Below are positions 52,701 to 61,237 of a stretch of DNA of 64,000 bases, one piece after another. Under the pieces are notes generated by a model. That model was not told the DNA's origin and ran no database searches. It was given only the letters and a program-made list of their open reading frames with translations. Within the stretch, counting starts at the first letter, position 1. Every line of letters starts with the position of its first letter. The stretch comes from JAEMQF01 sp031419715 (GTDB lineage: Bacteria; Pseudomonadota; Gammaproteobacteria; Burkholderiales; Burkholderiaceae_C). The stretch covers positions 8,246 to 72,245 of the forward strand of contig JANOLJ010000336.1 in assembly GCA_031419715.1 (NCBI GenBank), read 5' to 3'. A program made the position numbers and the translations under genes.

Positions 52701-53266
52701 TGGCGAACGCAAGGCGCTCCTGGTTGATCGGCGCGGTCGTGGCGGGTGTGGCTGCTGCCGCGGCGGGCTTGAGTCTGGCACTGCGCCGCGCTAAACCAGA
52801 CGCAGCGCCCGTGGCACAGGGGCAGGCGCCGACGCAGTCAGCCGCGTCGGGCACCGATTTGTGGGCGATGCGCTTCGAGCGGCCGGCCGGCGGCGAATTG
52901 GTGATGGCCGAGCTGCGCGGCAAGCCGGTGCTCCTCAATTTCTGGGCCACCTGGTGCGCGCCCTGCGTTGCCGAAATGCCGATGCTCGACCAGTTTCAAC
53001 GCGACCACGCGGCCCAAGGCTGGCGCGTCGTTGGGCTGGCGATCGACAACCCGGAGCCGGTGCGCGACTTCGTGAAGCGCCGCAACGTCGAATTCGCCGT
53101 CGGCCTGCTCGGTTTCGCCGGCTCGGAGTTGGCACGCGAATTGGGCAACAGCACAGGCGCGCTGCCGTTCAGCGTTGTCTTTGACCGCAGCGGCAATGCG
53201 CAGCACCGCAAGCTTGGCGCCCTCAAGCCCGAGGATCTCGCGGCCTGGGTGAAGGCGGTGGGATGA
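52697..53266 (+). CDS. TlpA-like thioredoxin family protein
   Basis: A 189-residue TlpA/ResA-type redoxin. The N-terminal anchor or signal segment (SWLIGAVVAGVAAAAAGLSL) sends it to the periplasmic side; the thioredoxin active site is in FWATWCAPCVAEMP (WCAPC). GLAIDNPEPVRDFVKRRNV and GALPFSVVFDRSG are conserved in the subfamily. Such proteins reduce disulfides, often in cytochrome c maturation; no ccm genes are close, so the target is unknown. ATG 52697 overlaps the stop of the upstream gene. Confidence 0.9.
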   Translation: MMANARRSWLIGAVVAGVAAAAAGLSLALRRAKPDAAPVAQGQAPTQSAASGTDLWAMRFERPAGGELVMAELRGKPVLLNFWATWCAPCVAEMPMLDQFQRDHAAQGWRVVGLAIDNPEPVRDFVKRRNVEFAVGLLGFAGSELARELGNSTGALPFSVVFDRSGNAQHRKLGALKPEDLAAWVKAVG

Positions 53267-53525
53267 CCGGCAGCCCCGACCCATTGCGTATGCTCGCGCT
53301 TTCCAACAAGTTTCTTCTCAACGGCTGGCAATTGCATGCAAAGCGCGTAAAGTTCGCAACTCTCGAACTTTGAGCCTGGATTTGGCGCTCGGCTGCGCCG
53401 GGTGAGCCTGGCTTTGGCAAGAGAGCCGTGCCGTAGATGAGATCGATACCGATATGAATCTGTTCGCAGCCGAAGGCAGCGTGAATCAGCATCAGGCAAG
53501 ACAACAAGCAACGTTGGAGACAGCA
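53267..53525. other. Intergenic region before accB, without a gene
   Basis: In 259 bp I find no aroQ gene, which lies between tlpA and accB in many relatives, nor an aroQ remnant. GAGCCTGG followed by A or C and TTTGGC is present twice (about 53374 and 53405), 30 bp apart. The accB ribosome binding site GGAGA is at the end. A 27-codon open frame near 53291 has no support. Confidence 0.5.
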
Positions 53526-53990
53526 ATGGACCTTCGCAAGCTCAAGACACTGATCGATCTGGTGTCGGAATCGAACATCGCTGAACTTGAGATCACGGAG
53601 GCCGACGGCAAGGTGCGGATCGTCAAAACCGATCCCTCCAAGGCGGCAGCGGCGATGCAAGTCGCCCTGCCCGTTGCGATGGCGGCCGCGCCTCTGGTGG
53701 CCCAGGCGGCGCCGGTCGGGGCCGCAGCCAGCCCGGAGCCGGTGGCAGAAGCGGCGGGCCACACCGTCAAGTCGCCCATGGTAGGCACCTTCTACCGCTC
53801 TGCCAGCCCTGGCAGCAAGCCACTCGCCGAGCCGGGCTCGGTGGTGAAAGAGGGGGATCCGATCTGCATCATCGAAGCGATGAAGATCATGAATGAGATC
53901 GAAGCCGACAAGGCCGGCACGGTAAAGAGCATCTTGTGTGCGAACGGTCAGGCAGTGGAGTTCGGCCAGCCTTTGTTCGTCATCGAATAA
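53526..53990 (+). CDS. accB: Acetyl-CoA carboxylase biotin carboxyl carrier protein
   Basis: A 154-residue BCCP. The N-terminal MDLRKLKTLIDLVSESNIAE helix is followed by an Ala/Pro-rich linker (about 40-80) and the biotinyl domain with the EAMKIMNE motif; biotin attaches to Lys120. TVKSPMVGTFYRS and PLFVIE mark the domain edges. It carries CO2 between AccC and the carboxyltransferase in the first step of fatty-acid synthesis. accC follows after 6 bp. An in-frame ATG at 53454 exists, but ATG 53526 with GGAGA matches the family start. Confidence 0.97.
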   Translation: MDLRKLKTLIDLVSESNIAELEITEADGKVRIVKTDPSKAAAAMQVALPVAMAAAPLVAQAAPVGAAASPEPVAEAAGHTVKSPMVGTFYRSASPGSKPLAEPGSVVKEGDPICIIEAMKIMNEIEADKAGTVKSILCANGQAVEFGQPLFVIE

Positions 53991-53996
53991 GGCGCC

Positions 53997-55346
<1,350 letters not shown>

Positions 55347-55368
55347 CGCGAACCCCCGGGCGCTGACC

Positions 55369-56319
55369 ATGTTCGAGGTGTCGCTGCTCGCACCGCAGCA
55401 CTGCGTGGAGCAAACTTCCGATGCGCTGATCGATGAACTCGGCGCCTTGTCGGTGTCAGTGGAAGATGCCGACGCCGGCAGCGGCGCCGAGCAGGCATTG
55501 TTCGGCGAACCCGGCATGGCGAGCGAGCCACGCGGCGCGGCCGCCGGCTGGCGCCGCTCGGTGCTAAATGCGCTGTTTGACCAAGAAGCCGACGCCACCC
55601 GCGCCGCGGCCTGGCTGGTCGCCCAAGACTGGGCACATGGCCTGTCGCTGCAATCCATTGCCGAGTTGGCGGACCGCGACTGGGTGAAGCTCACCCAGTC
55701 GCAGTTCACGCCGATAGAAATTGCATCCGGCTTCTGGGTCGTGCCGAGCTGGCATGAACCGCCGCCGGGCGCGCGCGTGGTGATTCGGCTGGACCCCGGC
55801 CAGGCGTTCGGCACCGGCACGCACCCCACGACACGCATGTGCCTGCGCTGGATCGCGCGCCACGCCGACCCCCGCTCGCCATGGCCGCGCGTGCTCGACT
55901 ACGGCTGCGGATCGGGCATCCTGGCCATCGCCAGCGCGTTGCACGGCGCTGGGGCGATCGACGCCGTCGACATCGATCCCGCGGCCGTGGCCGCCACCCA
56001 GGGCAATGCGCGTGCGAATGGCGTGACGCTGAACGCCGCGGCGCCCGACGCCGCCCGCGGTGCCTATGGTCTGGTGTTGGCGAACATCTTGGCGACCCCT
56101 CTGAAACTGCTCGCACCGCTGCTGGCAGCGCATGTCGCCCCGGGCGCGAGCCTGGTGCTGGCGGGAATTCTGGAGCGCCAGGCTGCGGAGTTGACGCAGG
56201 CCTACGCGCCCTGGCTCGCATTGCACGTGAGCGACGCCGAAGAGGGCTGGATCCTGATGACGGCGCGGCGCCCGCTGCGCACGCCCGGTGCAGACCCGCG
56301 TGGCATGATCACCGCATGA
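55369..56319 (+). CDS. prmA: Ribosomal protein L11 methyltransferase
   Basis: A 316-residue PrmA, which trimethylates ribosomal protein L11. The N-terminal substrate-recognition domain (about 1-95) leads to the methyltransferase with DPGQAFGTGTHPTTRMCLRW and the SAM-binding VLDYGCGSGILAIASA, then VDIDPAAVAAT and LVLANILATPL. Length is near the family norm. accC-prmA is a common order in Betaproteobacteria. The stop overlaps the next ATG (ATGA). Confidence 0.95.
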   Translation: MFEVSLLAPQHCVEQTSDALIDELGALSVSVEDADAGSGAEQALFGEPGMASEPRGAAAGWRRSVLNALFDQEADATRAAAWLVAQDWAHGLSLQSIAELADRDWVKLTQSQFTPIEIASGFWVVPSWHEPPPGARVVIRLDPGQAFGTGTHPTTRMCLRWIARHADPRSPWPRVLDYGCGSGILAIASALHGAGAIDAVDIDPAAVAATQGNARANGVTLNAAAPDAARGAYGLVLANILATPLKLLAPLLAAHVAPGASLVLAGILERQAAELTQAYAPWLALHVSDAEEGWILMTARRPLRTPGADPRGMITA

Positions 56320-57416
56320 GTCTGGCCACCACTTGCTCGGCGTGCGGCACGGTGTTCCGCGTCGTCCAGGACCAGCTCAAGGTTTCCGAAGGCTGGGTGC
56401 GTTGCGGGCGCTGCAATGAAGTGTTCAACGCGCTCGAAGGTCTGTTCGACCTCGACCGCGACACCGCGCCCGGGTCGTTGGGCGGCGAACTTGGCGAAGC
56501 CGTGCCGACGGTCAAGCCGCCACCCGCGGTGGCGCCATCAACGGCACCGCCAGCGCCCCGCGACGCCACCCGCGCGTCGGCGCCGCCGCCAGTGCCGCCG
56601 CCTTTGCCGAAGGCGCCGGCGACACCTACCCCAGCGGCGGCACCGAGCAAGGAGCCCGAGCAGGAGCGCCAGGATCCTTCGCTCGTCGATCGTTTCGGCC
56701 ACGAGCTGTTTCCGGAACGCCCCGGCACCCGCAGCGGCGACCGGAACAGCCGCTTCACGGCCATGGAACCGCCCGACTTCAGCGGCTTTCGGCACGACTC
56801 GGAGTTGCCGGCCGATGACGACCTACCATCCCGGCCGCTCGACTCCGACCAGGCGTTCGAGGACAGCACGCCACCCCAGCACGGCAGCGCGGGCGCGCCG
56901 GAGTTTCTGCGCCACGCCGAGCAGCGGGAGCGCTGGAACCGGCCCGGGGTGCGCCTGCTGTTGTCGTTGATGTCGATGGGGTTGCTGATGCTGCTCGGGC
57001 TGCAGGCCATGCACCACTGGCGCGACACCGTCGCCGCGCGCTGGCCTGCGGCGCTGCCAGCGCTCGCCCAATGGTGCAGCCTGGTGTCGTGCACGATCGA
57101 GCCGGCGCGACGCCTTGACGACATCGCCCTCGAAAGCTCAGGCTTTACGCGCCTGGGCACGGCAGGTGCGAGCCCGGACCAGTTTCGCGTCTCCGTGGTG
57201 TTGCGCAACCGCGGCACGCTCGCGCTGGCGATGCCGTGGGTCGAGCTGAGCCTGACCGACGCGAGCGGCAACCTGCTCGTGCGCAAGGCGCTATCGCCCC
57301 AGGACTTTCAGGCCGCGCGCGTGCTGGAGCCCGCGCGCGAGACGCCGCTGCAACTCGCCCTGGCCGCCGGCACACCGCTGGTGACCGGCTACACCGTCGA
57401 GATCTTCTATCCCTGA
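56316..57416 (+). CDS. DUF3426 zinc-ribbon membrane protein
   Basis: A 366-residue protein. The N-terminal zinc ribbon has CSACGTVFRV and VRCGRCNEVFNALEGLF (MJ0042-type), followed by a long Pro/Ala-rich disordered stretch (about 65-115) and an acidic span. One membrane helix lies near 215-235 (LLLSLMSMGLLMLLGL), and the C-terminal DUF3426 domain contains FRVSVVLRNRGTLALAMPWVELSLTD. Thus the ribbon is cytoplasmic and the DUF3426 domain periplasmic. Function is unknown. It overlaps prmA by 4 bases and is 49 bp from the kinase gene. Confidence 0.86.
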   Translation: MSLATTCSACGTVFRVVQDQLKVSEGWVRCGRCNEVFNALEGLFDLDRDTAPGSLGGELGEAVPTVKPPPAVAPSTAPPAPRDATRASAPPPVPPPLPKAPATPTPAAAPSKEPEQERQDPSLVDRFGHELFPERPGTRSGDRNSRFTAMEPPDFSGFRHDSELPADDDLPSRPLDSDQAFEDSTPPQHGSAGAPEFLRHAEQRERWNRPGVRLLLSLMSMGLLMLLGLQAMHHWRDTVAARWPAALPALAQWCSLVSCTIEPARRLDDIALESSGFTRLGTAGASPDQFRVSVVLRNRGTLALAMPWVELSLTDASGNLLVRKALSPQDFQAARVLEPARETPLQLALAAGTPLVTGYTVEIFYP

Positions 57417-57465
57417 GCTTTGCCTTCGGCACCCGCTCGATTCACCCACCACCCTCGGAGCCTTC

Positions 57466-58371
57466 ATGGCGGCATTGATTTGCGGTTCACTCGCGTTCGA
57501 CACGATCACCACATTCCCGGGACGGTTTGCGCAGCAAATCCTGCCCGAGCAGGTGCACATCCTGAACGTGTCCTTCCTCGTGCCCACGCTGCGCCGGGAA
57601 TTCGGCGGCTGCGCGGGCAACATCGCCTACACATTGGCCGCGCTCGGCGGCACGCCGCTGGTGATGGCGGCGATCGGCCAGGACGGATCGGGTTACCTCG
57701 ACCGCCTGCGCTCCTGGGGCGCGAGCACCGAGTTCGTGCGGCCAGTGGCCGACAGCTACACCGCCCAGGCGATCATCATCACCGATCAAGACAACAACCA
57801 GATCACCGCATTCCACCCCGGGGCGATGCAGTCCGCGCACCTGATCGAGGTGCCCCGGCGCACCGACATCAAGCTAGCCATCATCTCGCCCGACGGGCGC
57901 GACGCGATGCTCCAACACGCCGCGCAACTGGCCAAACTGAATGTCCCGTTCATCTTCGACCCGGGCCAGGGCTTGCCGATGTTCGACGGGCCCGAGCTGC
58001 GCGCCTTCATCGAACAGGCGACCTGGGTAGCGATGAACGACTATGAAGCGCGCATGCTGTGCGAACGCACTGGCTACACGTTGGAGTCGCTGTCGCGCTC
58101 CAAACTGCGCGGCGTGATCGTCACGCTCGGCGCGCAGGGCTGCGAAGCCTGGCAGCAAGGCGAGCGCACATTGCTGCCCGGCGTGGCGGCGCGCGAAGTG
58201 CTTGATCCCACCGGCTGCGGCGACGCCTTTCGCGCCGCGCTGCTCTATGGGCTAGAGCGCGGCTGGGAGCTGGCGCGCTGCGCGGCCTTGGGCAACCGCA
58301 TCGGCGCGCTGAAGATCGCCTGTCGCGGTGGGCAGAACCACAAGCTCGACGGCATCCAGCTCGACGCTTGA
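57466..58371 (+). CDS. PfkB-family carbohydrate/nucleoside kinase
   Basis: A 301-residue ribokinase-fold kinase. It starts AALICGSLAFDTITTFPGRF; FGGCAGNIAYTLAALGG is the substrate-side signature, and DPTGCGDAFRAALLYGLERG is the PfkB C-terminal signature with the catalytic Asp in GCGD. Adenosine-kinase-like proteins of this sort follow prmA-DUF3426 in several relatives, but the sugar or nucleoside is not certain. GGAG precedes ATG 57466. It converges on btuF with an 18-bp gap. Confidence 0.9.
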   Translation: MAALICGSLAFDTITTFPGRFAQQILPEQVHILNVSFLVPTLRREFGGCAGNIAYTLAALGGTPLVMAAIGQDGSGYLDRLRSWGASTEFVRPVADSYTAQAIIITDQDNNQITAFHPGAMQSAHLIEVPRRTDIKLAIISPDGRDAMLQHAAQLAKLNVPFIFDPGQGLPMFDGPELRAFIEQATWVAMNDYEARMLCERTGYTLESLSRSKLRGVIVTLGAQGCEAWQQGERTLLPGVAAREVLDPTGCGDAFRAALLYGLERGWELARCAALGNRIGALKIACRGGQNHKLDGIQLDA

Positions 58372-58389
58372 CGCTCGCCGGCTTCCCTC

Positions 58390-59337
58390 TCAGCGCTTGG
58401 AACCAGACGCCGCTCGACTGCGTTCGCGCGCCGCATCAATCTTTTGGCACAGCTCGGCAGCGCCTTCGACGAGACGCATCGACTGGCGGTGCAAGGTATC
58501 CGGGTTGACGTGCAGCAGATTGCCGATCAAGGTGGCGCGCAAGCCCTTGCGCTTGCGCCACCCATCGAAGCCATCGGCAGCGCCGCCCGGCACCGCGCCG
58601 GTGACGATGGCATCGGGGTCGGCGGCGAGCACGGCTTCTTCGCCAACCGACGGCGTCAACGCGCCCAGCTCGGCGAAGACATTGCGTGCACCGCACACCG
58701 TGAGCGCCTGGCTGATCATGTGCGTGCCGTTGATCGTCAACAGCGGCTGGTGCCAGATTTGGTAAAACACACGCACCTCACTGCGCTGCGCATAGCGTTC
58801 TCGCAGCGCGGCGATGCCCGTCTCGAAACGCCGTGCCTGAGCGATCGCGGTGGCGGCGTGGCCCGTCAACTCGCCCAGGCGCAGCAGCGTGGCTGCGATG
58901 TCCCGCAGCTCGCGCGACTCGCTGCGATAGATCGGCAGGCCCAGCGCGGCCAGCCGCTGCAGTTGCTGGGCTGAGTTGCCGCTTTGCCAGGCGACGATGA
59001 GATCGGGCCGCAAGGCGACGATGCGCTCCAGGTCGAGCTGCGCGCTGTCGCCCACCACCGGCAGTTGCCGCGCGGCGTCGGGGAAGTCGCTGTAGGCGAC
59101 GACGCCGACCACCTGCGAGCCCGCGCCGACCGCGAACAAATGTTCCGTGAGATGCGGCGCGAGGCTGACGATACGCCGCGCCGGTGCGGCCAAAGTGAGC
59201 GTGGCGCCGGCGTCGTCACGCACTTGCACGCCCGCGGCTGGCGCTGAGGTGGCGCCGAGCAGGCCCATCAAGCTCAGGACCAGCGCGCACGCCGCGCGCA
59301 CAGGCGGGCTGAATGCGGCGCGTGCAAACGTCGCCAT
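58390..59337 (-). CDS. btuF: BtuF-like cobalamin-binding periplasmic protein
   Basis: A 315-residue ABC substrate-binding protein of the BtuF/FecB class. A signal peptide (ACALVLSLMGLLGATSAPAAG) leads to RIVSLAPHLTEHLFAVGAG and VVGVVAYSDFPDAARQLPVVG. Later come RVFYQIWHQPLLTINGTHMI and RNVFAELGALTPSVGEEAVL, where BtuF ligand and BtuC-contact residues lie. With BtuC and BtuD it imports vitamin B12. The ATG at 59337 follows a 15-bp repeat; an ATG at 59367 inside the repeat is an alternative. It is the last gene of the operon under the cobalamin riboswitch. Other corrinoids or a metal chelate are possible ligands. Confidence 0.88.
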   Translation of the reverse strand: MATFARAAFSPPVRAACALVLSLMGLLGATSAPAAGVQVRDDAGATLTLAAPARRIVSLAPHLTEHLFAVGAGSQVVGVVAYSDFPDAARQLPVVGDSAQLDLERIVALRPDLIVAWQSGNSAQQLQRLAALGLPIYRSESRELRDIAATLLRLGELTGHAATAIAQARRFETGIAALRERYAQRSEVRVFYQIWHQPLLTINGTHMISQALTVCGARNVFAELGALTPSVGEEAVLAADPDAIVTGAVPGGAADGFDGWRKRKGLRATLIGNLLHVNPDTLHRQSMRLVEGAAELCQKIDAARERSRAASGSKR

Positions 59338-59395
59338 GGTTTCGATCGCCGTGGTTTCGATCGCCATTGTTTAGATCGCCACCGTTGCGATCGCC
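59336..59395 (-). repeat. Four tandem 15-bp units at the btuD-btuF junction
   Basis: On the minus strand the units are GGCGATCGCAACGGT, GGCGATCTAAACAAT, GGCGATCGAAACCAC and GGCGATCGAAACCAT, then a partial fifth. The array begins at the btuD stop/ATG overlap (TGATG) and runs to the btuF start. Unit 2 has TAA in the frame that would otherwise continue into btuF, leaving an 8-codon mini-frame. Confidence 0.93.
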
Positions 59396-59396
59396 A

Positions 59397-60191
59397 TCAC
59401 CGCGGCACGAACAGCGTGCGCGCGCCGACACTGATGCGCGACACCGCATGGCCAAACGCCAGGCTCAACGAGGCTTCCGTCATGACCTCGGCCACCGCCC
59501 CGAGCCGCGGCGCCCCCGGGCCACCGAGCAGCAGCGCGTGGGTCGCGTAGCGGTAGGCCAGATTCAGGTCATGCAAGGCGAGCACCACGGCTTTGGCGTC
59601 GCGCCGCGCCAGCAGCGTCAAATGCTCGAGCACGCCGATCTGATGTTTCAGGTCAAGATGCGCGAGCGGCTCGTCGAGCAACAGCACGTTCGGGTCTTGC
59701 GCGAGCAAGGCGGCAATGCCTACGCGCTGGCGCTCGCCGCCCGACAAGGTGAGCACGTCGCGTTGGGCGAAGCCTTCGAGGTCCACGCATTGCAGCGCCT
59801 GCAGCGCCAGCGCGCGGTCTGAGTCACTTTCCCAGGCCCAGCGCTCCCGGTGCGGGTGCCGGCCCAGCAACACCACATCAAGCGCGCTGGCGCTGAAGGC
59901 GTCATGCAGGGATTGCGGCAGCAGGCCGCGCACGCGCGCCGCCTCGAGCAGCGGCCAGTCGGCGAGCGGGCGGCCCTGCAAGCTCACGTCGCCGCCTTGC
60001 GCCGGGCGCAGGCCGGCCAGGCAGTGAAGCAGGCTCGTCTTGCCGCTGCCGTTGGCGCCGAGCACGCACCACAACTCGCCCCGTTGAATGTTCAACGACA
60101 GGCCGTCGATCAAGGTGCGCGGCCCGGCGCGCAGCCGCAGCTCGCGGGTGGCGAGAATCGGCGCGCCGCTGTGTTCAGGCGTGGCGCTCAT
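59397..60191 (-). CDS. btuD: BtuD-like ABC transporter ATP-binding protein
   Basis: A 264-residue ATPase of the FecE/BtuD class. Walker A is GANGSGKTS (about residue 45), the signature is LSGGERQR, and Walker B is VLLLDEPLAHLD followed by the switch His in ALHDLNLA. It powers corrinoid import with BtuC and BtuF. ATG 60191 overlaps the btuC stop (ATGA). It ends at the 15-bp repeat ahead of btuF. The B12 assignment rests on the riboswitch and operon context. Confidence 0.93.
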   Translation of the reverse strand: MSATPEHSGAPILATRELRLRAGPRTLIDGLSLNIQRGELWCVLGANGSGKTSLLHCLAGLRPAQGGDVSLQGRPLADWPLLEAARVRGLLPQSLHDAFSASALDVVLLGRHPHRERWAWESDSDRALALQALQCVDLEGFAQRDVLTLSGGERQRVGIAALLAQDPNVLLLDEPLAHLDLKHQIGVLEHLTLLARRDAKAVVLALHDLNLAYRYATHALLLGGPGAPRLGAVAEVMTEASLSLAFGHAVSRISVGARTLFVPR

Positions 60192-61192
60192 CGTTGGCCC
60201 GCCTGACGCAGCAACAGGAACAGAAACGCCGGCACGCCGAACAGCGCCGTGATCACCCCCACCGGCAATTGCATCGGCGCGACGAGGCTGCGCGCCGCCG
60301 TGTCGGCGAGCAGCAGCAAGCTGCCACCGCCGAGCGCACAGGCCGGCAACAAGATGCGCTGGTCGTTGCCGATCACCAGGCGCAGCGCATGCGGAACCAC
60401 CAGACCCACGAAACCGATGCTGCCGGCCGTCGTCACCGCCACCGCCGTGGCAAGCGAGGCGAGCAGATAGACCCGGCGCCGCAGCGCCGTCACGTCCACC
60501 CCCAGCGTGTGCGCGATCGCCGGGCCACGCAGCAGCACATTCAGGCCACGCGACAAGGGCACCGTCGCGAGCAATAGCACGGCCAGTGTGGCGAGCGGCC
60601 ACCCCGGCGCAGCGACGCCGCTCAAGTCGCCGCTGAGCCAGAACAACATGCCGCGCAGGCGCGCTTCGGGGGCGAGCAGCAACAGCAGCGCGATCAGTGC
60701 TGACCACAGCGCGGCGCACATCACGCCGGTGAGCAGCAGCCGTGGCGCGGTCTCGCTCGCGTCGCCCGCCAGTGAGTTACGCAACAAGTCGCGCTGCGCG
60801 ATGCCGAAGACGAAAACGATCGACAGCAAGGCTCCGCCGAAAGCGCCGAATTGCACCAAGGCCGCGCCCAAGCCAAGCAACATGGCGAGCAGCGCACCCA
60901 CCGCGGCGCCGCCCGAGGTGCCCAGCACATAGGGGTCGGCGAGCGGATTGCGCAACAGCACCTGCAACAGCGCACCCGCGACCGCCAGCAGCGCACCCGT
61001 GCCGAATGCGGCCAACGCGCGCGGCAAGCGCAGGCCGTGCAGGATTTCGGAGTTGGCGCTGCTGTCGGGTTGCAGCAGCAGGCGCAGCACGTCGGCCATG
61101 CCGATGGCGCTGCTGCCCACACCCAGCGCCAGCAAAAACGCGGCCGCCGACAGCGCAAGCAGCACAACCCAGATGCGCCAGGTCCGGATCAT
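60188..61192 (-). CDS. btuC: BtuC-like FecCD-family permease
   Basis: A 334-residue permease with about ten membrane helices. Family motifs include RLPRALAAFGTGALLAVAGALLQ split by NPLADPYVLGTSGGAAVGAL, LGVDVTALRRRVYLLAS, and GSIGFVGLVVPHALRLVIGN near the ATPase-coupling region. The start is ATG 61192 with AGGG upstream; a GTG at 61216 would add eight residues. It lies 45 bp downstream of btuB, in the B12 operon. Confidence 0.93.
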   Translation of the reverse strand: MIRTWRIWVVLLALSAAAFLLALGVGSSAIGMADVLRLLLQPDSSANSEILHGLRLPRALAAFGTGALLAVAGALLQVLLRNPLADPYVLGTSGGAAVGALLAMLLGLGAALVQFGAFGGALLSIVFVFGIAQRDLLRNSLAGDASETAPRLLLTGVMCAALWSALIALLLLLAPEARLRGMLFWLSGDLSGVAAPGWPLATLAVLLLATVPLSRGLNVLLRGPAIAHTLGVDVTALRRRVYLLASLATAVAVTTAGSIGFVGLVVPHALRLVIGNDQRILLPACALGGGSLLLLADTAARSLVAPMQLPVGVITALFGVPAFLFLLLRQAGQR

Positions 61193-61237
61193 CTGTGGCG
61201 CCCTGACACCTGTCACCGGCCATCGACTCCAGCGTTG

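Noticed and set aside
53290..53373. A 27-codon open frame between tlpA and accB
   Set aside because: No ribosome binding site, no resemblance to any family, and atypical for the organism's coding pattern.
56316..57416. Pro/Ala-rich stretch of the DUF3426 protein as a possible repeat element
   Set aside because: It is irregular low-complexity coding sequence with no DNA-level tandem unit.
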